A DNA stretch of 38,960 nt from JAEUMD01 sp937950105 (GTDB lineage: Bacteria > Pseudomonadota > Alphaproteobacteria > Rhizobiales > Hyphomicrobiaceae): contig DAISIT010000021.1 of the NCBI GenBank assembly GCA_036821845.1, positions 1-38,960 of the forward strand. The letters are read 5' to 3'. Both the position numbers and the translations under genes were made by a program. Of this stretch, positions 25,042-32,550 are shown piece by piece; the first letter of the stretch is position 1, and every line of letters starts with the position of its first letter. The notes below the pieces were generated by a model. That model had not been told where the DNA came from, did not search any database, and saw only the letters and a list, made by a program, of their open reading frames with translations.

Positions 25042-25929
25042 TCAACGGGACCGGTTGTCGAGTGCGCCGATGGTGGTGTCGCTGGCCGTGTCGGCATCGC
25101 GCTTCGCGCGCGAGACGCGGCCACCGGAGCGCAACCGCTCGAGATAGCTGACGTTGGCGGCGGCCATCTGCTTCGGCAGCGCAGCCTCGCTCACCTCGCG
25201 GGCTTCCTCGACACGCCCGCTGAGGCCGAGAATGAGCGCCAGGTTCTGTTTGGCGCGACCGCTGCCGTCCTTGGTTGCGGCAACGCGGCGGAGCATCTTT
25301 TCCGCCTCGTCGTGCCGGCCGGCGAGCGCGTGCGACAGCGCCATGTTGTTGAGGATCGACGGATGTTCCGGGGCCAGCTTCAACGCCGCGGCGAATTCCT
25401 TGTCGGCGGCAGTGTGATCGCCGCTCGCGGCATGCGCGGCGCCGAGTGCCGATTTCACGCGCCAATCGGGGTTGGCCGGATCGTCCGCGGCGGCAAGATG
25501 CGTGCGGGCCTCGGCGATACGGCCGAGATCGAGCGCGAGCAGGCCGCGCTCCTTGCGCAACAGACGATCGTCGGGGGTCTTGTCGCTCGCCTCGTCGAGC
25601 AGGGCAAGAGCCGCGGTCTTGTCACCCGCCTCGCGCAGGTCGCGCGCCTTGGCGACGACTGCCGGCTCCTTCACTTTGGAAATAGCAGCTTTCTCGTTGC
25701 CGGTCGCGTCAGCGGTGACGGGCCTGGCTGGAGTCACGGGCGCCAGCGCCGAGGTTTCGATTTCGCCGTTGGCGGCACCGGTCGCGGACGACTGTGCCAG
25801 TTCCGGCAACTCGAGGCCGCTGCCCGCACATGCGCCGAGCATCAGGCTGGCGAGGACGGCGAGCGACGGCGCCGCAGCAGCGCGCGATGCGGAGATGCGC
25901 GGTTGCGCACTAATGGATGACTTCGACAT
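25042..25929 (-). CDS. TadD-like TPR lipoprotein
   Basis: A 295-residue lipoprotein: signal with lipobox LGAC (about residue 30-35), a low-complexity linker, and four or five tetratricopeptide repeats (about 90-260), e.g. AALALLDEASDKTPDDRLLRKERGLLALDLGRI and HPSILNNMALSHALAGRHDEAEKMLRR. TadD-type TPR lipoproteins help assemble the Tad pilus secretin. The placement 0.9 kb from cpaCD supports this, though TPR lipoproteins are common. ATG at 25929 follows a strong AGGAGG site; the longer frame has no export signal. Confidence 0.82.
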   Translation of the reverse strand: MSKSSISAQPRISASRAAAAPSLAVLASLMLGACAGSGLELPELAQSSATGAANGEIETSALAPVTPARPVTADATGNEKAAISKVKEPAVVAKARDLREAGDKTAALALLDEASDKTPDDRLLRKERGLLALDLGRIAEARTHLAAADDPANPDWRVKSALGAAHAASGDHTAADKEFAAALKLAPEHPSILNNMALSHALAGRHDEAEKMLRRVAATKDGSGRAKQNLALILGLSGRVEEAREVSEAALPKQMAAANVSYLERLRSGGRVSRAKRDADTASDTTIGALDNRSR

Positions 25930-26213
25930 GACGCCTCCTGACGACGGGGCGCGCGGCCGCACACGTGCGGCTGACGCATTGCAACTTCGCTACGATGGAT
26001 TGGGAGACGCGCTAAACAACTCGACAGGACATGCGGGCCCGCGGCCCTCGCACGTGCGGGCGCATTGGGTGCGCACGCGGTGCCTCCCGTGACCTCGGCC
26101 GCAACGGGCGCAAGGCGCTTCGGAAGACACTTTCAACTTAGCAGGGGTTGCAGCGGCGGGCCGTGACCGGCGGGTCTTCTCCCCGTTATCCCCAGGGGGC
26201 ACCGCCGCTGCGG

Positions 26214-27797
26214 TCAGCGCCGCTGTGCTTGCTCCAGTGCGGCAAGCGCGCGGCCATGGGTTTCGGCGGCCCCGTCGCCGGCGTCGATGACCGGCCAGGA
26301 GATGGCCCCTGCATCGCGCGTGAGCTGCAGGTCGACGACATCGGGCGTCGCATCCGAAGCGTCGCCCGTGCGCGTGGCCACACGCTCGCGCAATCTGGCG
26401 GCGTCGGCCGCGAGCCACAGCCCGCAGAACGGGGCACCCGTGTCGCGTGCCAAGTGCTCGATCGCGGCGCGTTCGTCCGGTCGCTGGAACACGGCATCGA
26501 CGACGACGCTGTGCCCGGCTGCGAGAGCGGCCGCGGCGCGCTCGTGGAGCCGCGCATAGACTCGCGCGGACATTTCGGCCGTGTAGGTCTCGCGCGGCAA
26601 GCGTGCGTCGAGCGCATGACCGAGCATCGCCTTGCGCTCGGTATCACTGCGCAACAGCAATGCCCCCGGTGCGGGCTCCATGCCCGGCGCGAGCGTGGCG
26701 GCAAGTGTCGATTTGCCGGAGCCGGACAGCCCGCCGACGGCGATCAGGCGCGGCGAGGCCGGAGCGAGATTGCGCAGTGCATGTGCCAGATAGCTTTCGG
26801 CCTCGGCGCTCGCGGCGCGCGCGGGCGGCGTCTCGGCATCGAGCATGATGCCGCGCTCCGTCGCCACCATCGCGCGGATGCCGGCCCTCATGCCGAGATA
26901 GAGCGGCAGCGCCGCGAGCCCTTCGATGTCGTCGAGCGTGCGCGCGCGAAGCATATAACGGTTGAATACGGCATTGGCCGCCGCGCGCGCACCGCGGTGA
27001 TCGAGATCCATGAGCAGGAATGCGAGATCGTAGAGCGTATCGACGCTGGCGATCTCCTCGCTGAACTCGATCGCGTCGAAGGGGGTCGGCCGCCCCTCCC
27101 ACAGCACGAGGTTGGCGAGATGCAGGTCGCCGTGGCAGCGGCGCACGAGCCCGCGCGCGGCGCGTTGCCGGATGACCGCGGCGGCCGACACGACACGTTG
27201 CTCCGCCCGCGCCGCCAGCAGTTCGACGGCCGGCATCATCGCATCCGGCGCGATCTGACGCAGCGTCGTCACGATCTCGCGCACGATCGATCGCATCTTG
27301 GCGACGGCATCGATGCCGTCGACGATCGCGGCACGCTCGTGCATCTCGCGCACCACATCGGCCGTCTGCTCGGCCAGTGCGATATCGAAGCGGCCAGCGT
27401 CGACACGGCGCGACAGCAGATCGTCCTGCGCGAACGCACGCATTTCGACGGCCCACTCGACCGCCATTCCGGGGCCACCGACGCCAAGCCGGCCGTCGCT
27501 GCGCTCGGTGATGGGCACCACGCCCAGATAGACGGCGGGCGCCGTCACCTGGTTGACCTCGACCTCGCGCTGGCAGGCGGCGCGCCGCTTTTCGAGCGTC
27601 GAATAGTCGAGGAACGGGAGATGCACGGCGCGCTTGATCTTCAGAGCCCGCTCGCGGCCCGCGAACACCACGGAGGCGTGCGTCATGTGCACTTCAGGCA
27701 TGTGGGCATCGATCGCGCCCGCAGTCGAAAGAAAATCGATCACGCGCCTCTGGCCGGGCCCGTCGTCGCCATGTGGCGTTGGCTTCGATCGCGTCAT
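26214..27797 (-). CDS. aminoglycoside-phosphotransferase-like / P-loop kinase fusion protein
   Basis: A 527-residue cytoplasmic two-domain protein. The N-terminal part, about 1-330, is kinase-fold (APH type) with CHGDLHLANLVL near 221 as the catalytic loop and FDAIEF supplying the metal-binding Asp. The C-terminal part, about 340-527, has a Walker A loop GGLSGSGKST near 354 and resembles AAA/zeta-toxin-like small-molecule kinases, with VVDAVFQRPDERAAIEHLA as a probable Walker B and lid region. This fusion is widespread in proteobacteria, but its substrate is not known; it should not be read as a drug-resistance gene. ATG at 27797 follows GAGGG. Confidence 0.88.
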   Translation of the reverse strand: MTRSKPTPHGDDGPGQRRVIDFLSTAGAIDAHMPEVHMTHASVVFAGRERALKIKRAVHLPFLDYSTLEKRRAACQREVEVNQVTAPAVYLGVVPITERSDGRLGVGGPGMAVEWAVEMRAFAQDDLLSRRVDAGRFDIALAEQTADVVREMHERAAIVDGIDAVAKMRSIVREIVTTLRQIAPDAMMPAVELLAARAEQRVVSAAAVIRQRAARGLVRRCHGDLHLANLVLWEGRPTPFDAIEFSEEIASVDTLYDLAFLLMDLDHRGARAAANAVFNRYMLRARTLDDIEGLAALPLYLGMRAGIRAMVATERGIMLDAETPPARAASAEAESYLAHALRNLAPASPRLIAVGGLSGSGKSTLAATLAPGMEPAPGALLLRSDTERKAMLGHALDARLPRETYTAEMSARVYARLHERAAAALAAGHSVVVDAVFQRPDERAAIEHLARDTGAPFCGLWLAADAARLRERVATRTGDASDATPDVVDLQLTRDAGAISWPVIDAGDGAAETHGRALAALEQAQRR

Positions 27798-27929
27798 GTC
27801 CGGGCCCTCACCCTGCCCCACGTCAACGGGAAGGAGCCGCGCCACGCGACGGGCCACACGGCGACTGCCGGCCGCAGTCCGGCATACACCGCGCGGCCCT
27901 CGAACCTTGTCGCCGGCCGGGACCGCATC

Positions 27930-28283
27930 TCAGCAGACGGTTGGCTGGCACAGCCGCAGCGTGAATTTCTCATGCCCGCGTGTCCGCGTGAAATCGTATT
28001 CGCGTCCGTCGAAGCAGCGTGCGCGCCCCTCGGTCGAAGAGGTCTCGCCGAGCGGCACGTCACGCGAGAACAGTATCTTGTCGAGTGTGCAGTTGTAGGT
28101 TTCCTGAAGTTGCAGGGCGAGAATGCCCTGCCACTGGGGTGCATCGTCGGCACGGGCCCCCACGGGCCACATCAGAGCCGTCGCGAGCAGGGCGCCGACA
28201 GCGGCGAGCATCGCGAGAAGCATCGGCCGGTGCGGGGCGGCATGCAGCGCGGTCTCTCGGGTTTTCGGGACGTGGCGGCTCAT
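27930..28283 (-). CDS. small exported hypothetical protein
   Basis: A 117-residue protein with a hydrophobic segment (about 21-41, MLLAMLAAVGALLATALMWPVG) ending in ARADDAP, a likely signal peptide. The 70-residue mature part has three cysteines (YNCTLDK, ARCFDGR and LCQPTVC at the C-terminus). No family is recognised. ATG at 28283 follows AGGAGTTGGA. It is divergent from the USP gene across a 229-bp region that contains a palindromic FNR-type box. Confidence 0.7.
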   Translation of the reverse strand: MSRHVPKTRETALHAAPHRPMLLAMLAAVGALLATALMWPVGARADDAPQWQGILALQLQETYNCTLDKILFSRDVPLGETSSTEGRARCFDGREYDFTRTRGHEKFTLRLCQPTVC

Positions 28284-28423
28284 TCCAACTCCTGTAACGG
28301 CTGATGGTCCGCAGGTTTCCGGCTCGGTTGCAGGCCGGGCAGGCCGGCCTGGTCGTGCCGGTCGAGATTTCAGAAGCGGTCAACTCCGATCGAACAAGTC
28401 TCGCATTCGTACCCGGCATCACC

Positions 28424-28437
28424 TTGACGGCGGTCAA
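28424..28437. promoter_or_regulatory. FNR/FixK-type box upstream of the USP gene
   Basis: TTGAC-GGCG-GTCAA, extended to perfect 8-bp arms ACCTTGAC/GTCAAGGT (28421-28440). The centre is 82 bp before the USP start, a distance allowing a class II (-41.5) promoter. Universal stress genes are common targets of FNR/FixK/Dnr regulators in proteobacteria. Confidence 0.65.
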
Positions 28438-28512
28438 GGTTACTGTCGTGATCAGCCGACATGGTCGTTCGACCGTGAAAAGCCGAGGCCTGCAAACGCA
28501 CAGGATGCGCGC

Positions 28513-29346
28513 GTGAAGACCATATTGGTCCATCTCAACGATCATCGCCGGGCCGAGAGCCTGCTGGCGCCGGTGGTTGCGATCGCCCGGCGGCACACCA
28601 GCCATGTCGTCGGCTTCCACACCTATACCGGTCTGCCGCCGGTTGCGGCGGTGGCTGTGCCCTATGGTGCGAGCGTGCTCGACTCTGTGGTGCAGGCGGA
28701 CCGGCGTGAAGCCGAGGCGCTGGAGCAATTGTTTCGCGCGGCGACGGCAGGATCGGCGTTCTCGACGGAGTGGATCAGCGCCAGGTCACCGCATCCCGAC
28801 CTCGCCGCCTTCGTCATGCAACACGGCCGCGCCGCTGATCTGATCGTGGCGAGTCAGTCCGATCCCGATTGGGATTTCGCGCCGATCCTCGACTTTCCGG
28901 AACGACTGGCGATGGAAAGCGGCCGGCCGGTGCTGGTGGTGCCGGCTCTCGGCAGTTTCACTGCCGGGGGGCGCTGCATCGCGGTCGCCTGGGACGGCTC
29001 GCGCGAGGCGGCGCGCGCCGCGTTCGACGCAATGCCACTGCTCGCCGCTGCCGAAAGCGCGGTGCTGTTGATCGTCGACGACGGACACGCCGATCCGGAG
29101 AACGTCCGCGCCGCCGCCGACATGGTCGCCGCATTTGCGCGCCACGGTGTCACCATCGCCCTGCGCCGGCTGGCGCGTGAGGCCGGGGGCGTCGGTGACA
29201 CGCTTCTGGCGGCGGCGGCCGACGCTGGCGCCGACATGCTCGTCATGGGCGCCTACGGGCATTCGCGCTTTCGCGAGTTCGTGTTCGGCGGGGCGACTCG
29301 CCACGTGCTGCGCCATATGACCATGCCGACCCTGCTTTCGCATTGA
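28513..29346 (+). CDS. tandem-domain universal stress protein
   Basis: A 277-residue cytoplasmic protein with two UspA domains (about 1-140 and 155-277). The first opens with MKTILVHLNDHRRAESLL-type sequence; the second ends in MGAYGHSRFREFVFGGATRHVL, the G-x2-G-x9-G-(S/T) nucleotide-binding motif, so only the second looks able to bind ATP in the classical way. The start is a GTG at 28513 (an ATG 8 nt earlier runs into a stop after three codons); AGGA is 9 nt upstream. The FNR-type box before it suggests induction under low oxygen. Confidence 0.9.
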   Translation: MKTILVHLNDHRRAESLLAPVVAIARRHTSHVVGFHTYTGLPPVAAVAVPYGASVLDSVVQADRREAEALEQLFRAATAGSAFSTEWISARSPHPDLAAFVMQHGRAADLIVASQSDPDWDFAPILDFPERLAMESGRPVLVVPALGSFTAGGRCIAVAWDGSREAARAAFDAMPLLAAAESAVLLIVDDGHADPENVRAAADMVAAFARHGVTIALRRLAREAGGVGDTLLAAAADAGADMLVMGAYGHSRFREFVFGGATRHVLRHMTMPTLLSH

Positions 29347-29403
29347 GCGCCCGAAGGGCGCGGCAAGCGGACGGTGCACCTGAATTTTCACGAGAGGACG
29401 AGA

Positions 29404-29799
29404 ATGGAAGCGAGACCCGTCATGAACATGAAGCGCGTGCGCCTCGAGCTGGCGCGCGATTCCGACCACCCGAACGGCAGCCGCGCGCACGGCTACGATT
29501 TCATCGCGCCGATCGACGACGACGGCCACATCGTCGCCGAAGACTGGAAGGTCATGCGCGATCGCTGCCGGGTGAAGCGCTTCTGGGCCGGAGAACCTGA
29601 TGCGGTGGGGCACATCGTGCGCAAGCCCGGCGGGTCCTGGGCCTTCCATTACGACATCCACGGGCTTGCCGATGGCGAGGACGAGAGCGGCTACCGCTTC
29701 GACCAGCACAAGTTCAAGCTCGGAGAGTACGTGTCCATCAAGGAGCACGACGGCGTGCTGCGCACCTTCAAGGTCATGTCGGTCGTCGATACCGACTGA
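29404..29799 (+). CDS. conserved hypothetical protein, 131 residues
   Basis: A soluble, charged protein with no signal or membrane segment. Visible features are KRVRLELARDSDHPNGSRAHGYDFIAPIDDDGHI at the start, a central VGHIVRKPGGSWAFHYD and a closing LGEYVSIKEHDGVLRTFKVMSV that looks like a small beta-barrel. ATG at 29404 follows GAGGACGAGA. It lies 57 bp after the USP gene in the same direction and is probably co-transcribed with it, so it may belong to the same low-oxygen response. I do not recognise a function. Confidence 0.78.
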   Translation: MEARPVMNMKRVRLELARDSDHPNGSRAHGYDFIAPIDDDGHIVAEDWKVMRDRCRVKRFWAGEPDAVGHIVRKPGGSWAFHYDIHGLADGEDESGYRFDQHKFKLGEYVSIKEHDGVLRTFKVMSVVDTD

Positions 29800-29809
29800 G
29801 CGCCGAACC

Positions 29810-31069
29810 TCACAGCAAAAGGGCGGCGAGGGCGAACGCGACCGTCGCCGCGAAGCCGATGACCGGGACCGCCCGCGGCGTGACGAACACGCCTGCGGGC
29901 GGCGCGCTCTCACGCGCCTTGATCAGAGCGAGCGCGAGATTGACCGAAGCGAACATCGCCAGTGTCAGATACGACGAGAGGTCGGCCAGCCCTTCGAGCG
30001 GGATGGCGAGAGCCAGCACAAGCGTAATGAGCGTCATGACCACGGTGCCGGCGACGGGCGTGCGTGTCCGCGGATCGAGGCGGCCGAACAGCGCCGGCAT
30101 CTCGCCGCGAACAGCCAGCCCGTAGGTGACGCGCGCGGCGAGAATGATGCTGACGATGATGCCGTTGAGTGTGGCGACGATGGCGACCGCCGCCATCACG
30201 GTCGGCGGCAGACCGGTCAGGCGCTCGAACACCGCCGCCAGCGGCGCCTTCGCGGCACCGAGCGTCTGCGGCCCGAGGACCACGAGCGAGACCCACATCA
30301 CGGTCACGTAGAGCAGTGTCGAGATTGCGAGGGTGAGCAGGATCGAGCGCGGCAGATCGCGGCGCGGCTCCTGCATCTCCTCGGCGACATTGACGATGCT
30401 CTCGAAGCCGATGAAGGCGAACACGGCGAGAATGCCCGCGGCGAGCAGGCCGTCGAGACGCCCCGGCGTCGCCAGATCGGACGCCATCTCCGGCAGGCGC
30501 GAGAAGGTCGCGGGCTCCATGATGGCGCCGAGCGCGGCGATGAAGACCAATCCGCCGATCTCGATCACCGTCATCACGGCCGCGAACGTCACCGATTCGA
30601 CGATGCCCCACGCGGCGATGGCGCCCATGGCCAGCACCACCGCAGCGATGATGACCGGTTGGGGGAGCGCCAGAAAGACGCGAATGTAGTCGGCGCTGCC
30701 GACGGCGATGGTCGCCGACGTCGTAATGGCGATGGCCGCGACCAGCAGGCCGACGGCGATGCCGAAACGCGGACTGCGAAACCCTTCGGCGACGTAGGCT
30801 GCCTCGCCGGCCGCAACCGGCATGCGGGTCGCCAGTTCGGCGAAGGACGCCGCCGAAAATCCCATCAGAACAGCGGTGACGACGAAAGCGAGCGGGGCGG
30901 ACATGCCGGCATGTGCGGCGGCCGGTCCGATCAGGACGTAGATGCCGGCACCGATGGTGACGCCGAGGCCGTAGAGCAGCGTATGCCACAGGGTGAGCGA
31001 TCGCTTGAGCGTCAACGGGCTTGCTCCGGCCGCCTGCCCGCCGACCGAAAGGCCGCCATCCTCCGTCAC
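29810..31069 (-). CDS. APC-superfamily amino acid/amine permease
   Basis: A 419-residue inner-membrane protein with about 12 TM helices. The first helix has TLLYGLGVTIGAGIYVLIG, where the GxGxxIGxGIY signature of APC transporters is clear; FAFIGFESIVNVAEEMQEPRRDLPRSI in helix 6 and following loop is the second family hallmark. It imports or exchanges an amino acid, polyamine or similar; substrate unknown. The start is a GTG at 31069 after a GGGGGCGGAGC run. It is divergent from the DUF2189 gene and convergent with the 131-residue hypothetical (10-bp gap). Confidence 0.9.
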   Translation of the reverse strand: MTEDGGLSVGGQAAGASPLTLKRSLTLWHTLLYGLGVTIGAGIYVLIGPAAAHAGMSAPLAFVVTAVLMGFSAASFAELATRMPVAAGEAAYVAEGFRSPRFGIAVGLLVAAIAITTSATIAVGSADYIRVFLALPQPVIIAAVVLAMGAIAAWGIVESVTFAAVMTVIEIGGLVFIAALGAIMEPATFSRLPEMASDLATPGRLDGLLAAGILAVFAFIGFESIVNVAEEMQEPRRDLPRSILLTLAISTLLYVTVMWVSLVVLGPQTLGAAKAPLAAVFERLTGLPPTVMAAVAIVATLNGIIVSIILAARVTYGLAVRGEMPALFGRLDPRTRTPVAGTVVMTLITLVLALAIPLEGLADLSSYLTLAMFASVNLALALIKARESAPPAGVFVTPRAVPVIGFAATVAFALAALLL

Positions 31070-31388
31070 GCTCCGCCCCCGTGTCCTGATCGGCGTGCAG
31101 TTGCGCCGCCGGGGCGACTATAAAGCGAGAGCGGCTTGCCGGTCGACGGAGCCCCGTCCTGCCTCAAGCCCTGCGCTCCCCTTGCCGCCCGGCCGTGCGG
31201 CGACGCGATTTCGCATTTGCGAGATGGTGCGAATGCGCTTTGTCACTGACAAATCCCGTTGCGTCATATGCAAACTCCTGCATGTTAGGCACGGGCGCGC
31301 AGTACGTTGATTTTTATCAACGGGGGCGTAAGGATCGCACATATGGTGCGGCCGCGCCGGCTGGGCTTGTGACGCTGAGGGGACGAGG
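31070..31388. other. 319-bp divergent promoter region
   Basis: It separates the APC permease (leftward) from the DUF2189 gene (rightward). It holds a perfect FNR/FixK box (listed separately) and an AT-richer stretch around 31240-31320. No gene is seen. Confidence 0.7.
31307..31320. promoter_or_regulatory. perfect FNR/FixK box before the DUF2189 gene
   Basis: TTGAT-TTTT-ATCAA matches the FNR/FixK/FnrN consensus in full. The centre is 75 bp before the DUF2189 start. A -10-like ACATAT near 31339-31344 is at the spacing expected for class II activation. Confidence 0.85.
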
Positions 31389-32222
31389 ATGACCGCCGTG
31401 GACACGATCGATCAACGAGGCCAGTTCGCCGGCGAGGTCACACCGGGCATCTCCGTGCGCCGCGTTCCATTCGATCAGCCGTGGGAGTGGCTCGCTGCGG
31501 GTTGGCGGGATCTGTGGACGCATCCGGGCGTCAGCCTCGGCTATGGCGCCATCTTCAGCATCATCGCCGCCCTGATGCTCTGGGGCATGATGCAGACCGG
31601 TGCCCAGTCGATCATCCTGGCGGCGTTCGGTGGCTTCATGCTGGTCGGACCCATCTTCGCCGTCGGGCTCTACGAGGTCAGCCGCGACATCGAGCGCGGC
31701 GAACCGGTCTCGTTCATGGGCGCCATCGGCAAGAGCCTGAAGCCGGAAGGCCAGTTGGGCTTCATGGGGCTCGTTCTGTTCCTCATCTTCATGGTGTGGA
31801 TGCAGATCGCCTTCCTGCTGTTCATGCTGTTCACCGGCGCCCAGGCATTTCCGCCGCCGGAACAGTTCCTGCGCATGCTGTTCTTCACGCCGAGCGGCCT
31901 TGGCCTGCTCCTCGTCGGCACGCTGGCCGGTGCGCTGCTGTCGGTGCTGACGTTCGCCGTCTCGGCCGTCGCCGTGCCGCTGCTGATGGTCAAGGACGTC
32001 GACGTGATCACAGCGATCAGGACGAGCCTGCAGGCGGTACGGGCCAACCCCAAGCCGATGCTGCTCTGGGCGACGCTCATCGCCGGGTTCATGGCCCTCG
32101 GCGGTCTGTCGCTGTTCATCGGGCTGATCGTCGTGTTTCCCCTGATCGGTCACGCCACGTGGCATGCGTTCGAGGATCTCGTGCTGCTCGACGATCGCGT
32201 CATTCCGCGCGAAGGCATGTGA
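31389..32222 (+). CDS. DUF2189 integral membrane protein
   Basis: A 277-residue inner-membrane protein with about six hydrophobic helices in residues 55-265. RVPFDQPWEWLAAGWRDLWTHPGVSLGYGAIF at the N-terminus and the closing GHATWHAFEDLV are typical of DUF2189 (COG5473) proteins, which occur near cytochrome oxidase genes in alphaproteobacteria. Function is unknown. ATG at 31389 follows GGGGACGAGG. With a perfect FNR-type box upstream and fixGHIS next door, it is most likely induced at low oxygen; a role in respiratory complex assembly is only a guess. Confidence 0.87.
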   Translation: MTAVDTIDQRGQFAGEVTPGISVRRVPFDQPWEWLAAGWRDLWTHPGVSLGYGAIFSIIAALMLWGMMQTGAQSIILAAFGGFMLVGPIFAVGLYEVSRDIERGEPVSFMGAIGKSLKPEGQLGFMGLVLFLIFMVWMQIAFLLFMLFTGAQAFPPPEQFLRMLFFTPSGLGLLLVGTLAGALLSVLTFAVSAVAVPLLMVKDVDVITAIRTSLQAVRANPKPMLLWATLIAGFMALGGLSLFIGLIVVFPLIGHATWHAFEDLVLLDDRVIPREGM

Positions 32223-32325
32223 GACCGGCGCGGCTGTTGGCGCCGAACGCTACGGGGGAATCGCCTCCTGAAGTCGCCGGGTGGAATGCGTCCGGCGCGT
32301 GCGCGCTCCGTTTCGCGCACCACTC

Positions 32326-32550
32326 TTATTGCGGCGACCCGGGGGACTTGCGCTCGTGGGTGCCCGTCCCGCCATCCTGTGGTCCGCCATCGGTGCGCTT
32401 CTTGTGGCTGATGTCGCGGTCCTCGAGCGCACGCCACGAGGCGCCTTCGAGATCATCGAATTGCCCGGACTTCAGCGACCACAGGAAAGCTGCGAGTCCG
32501 AGCCCGCCGAGGAACAGCGCTACGGGAATGAGCCAGGCGAGCGAGGTCAT
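32326..32550 (-). CDS. ccoS: cbb3 oxidase maturation protein CcoS/FixS
   Basis: A 74-residue membrane protein with one N-terminal TM helix (LIPVALFLGGLGLAAFLWSL) followed at once by KSGQFDDLEGASWRAL, the diagnostic CcoS signature. The tail is Gly/Lys-rich and longer than in some homologues. CcoS is required for assembly of active cbb3 oxidase. Its ATG overlaps the ccoI stop by 4 nt (32547-32550), so it is translated from the same message and is the last gene of the H-I-S group. Confidence 0.95.
   Translation of the reverse strand: MTSLAWLIPVALFLGGLGLAAFLWSLKSGQFDDLEGASWRALEDRDISHKKRTDGGPQDGGTGTHERKSPGSPQ

Noticed and set aside
26148..28304. 718-codon plus-strand frame across the kinase fusion gene
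   Set aside because: Composition is Arg/His/Gly-rich without any recognisable motif; the opposite strand encodes the clear APH/P-loop protein.
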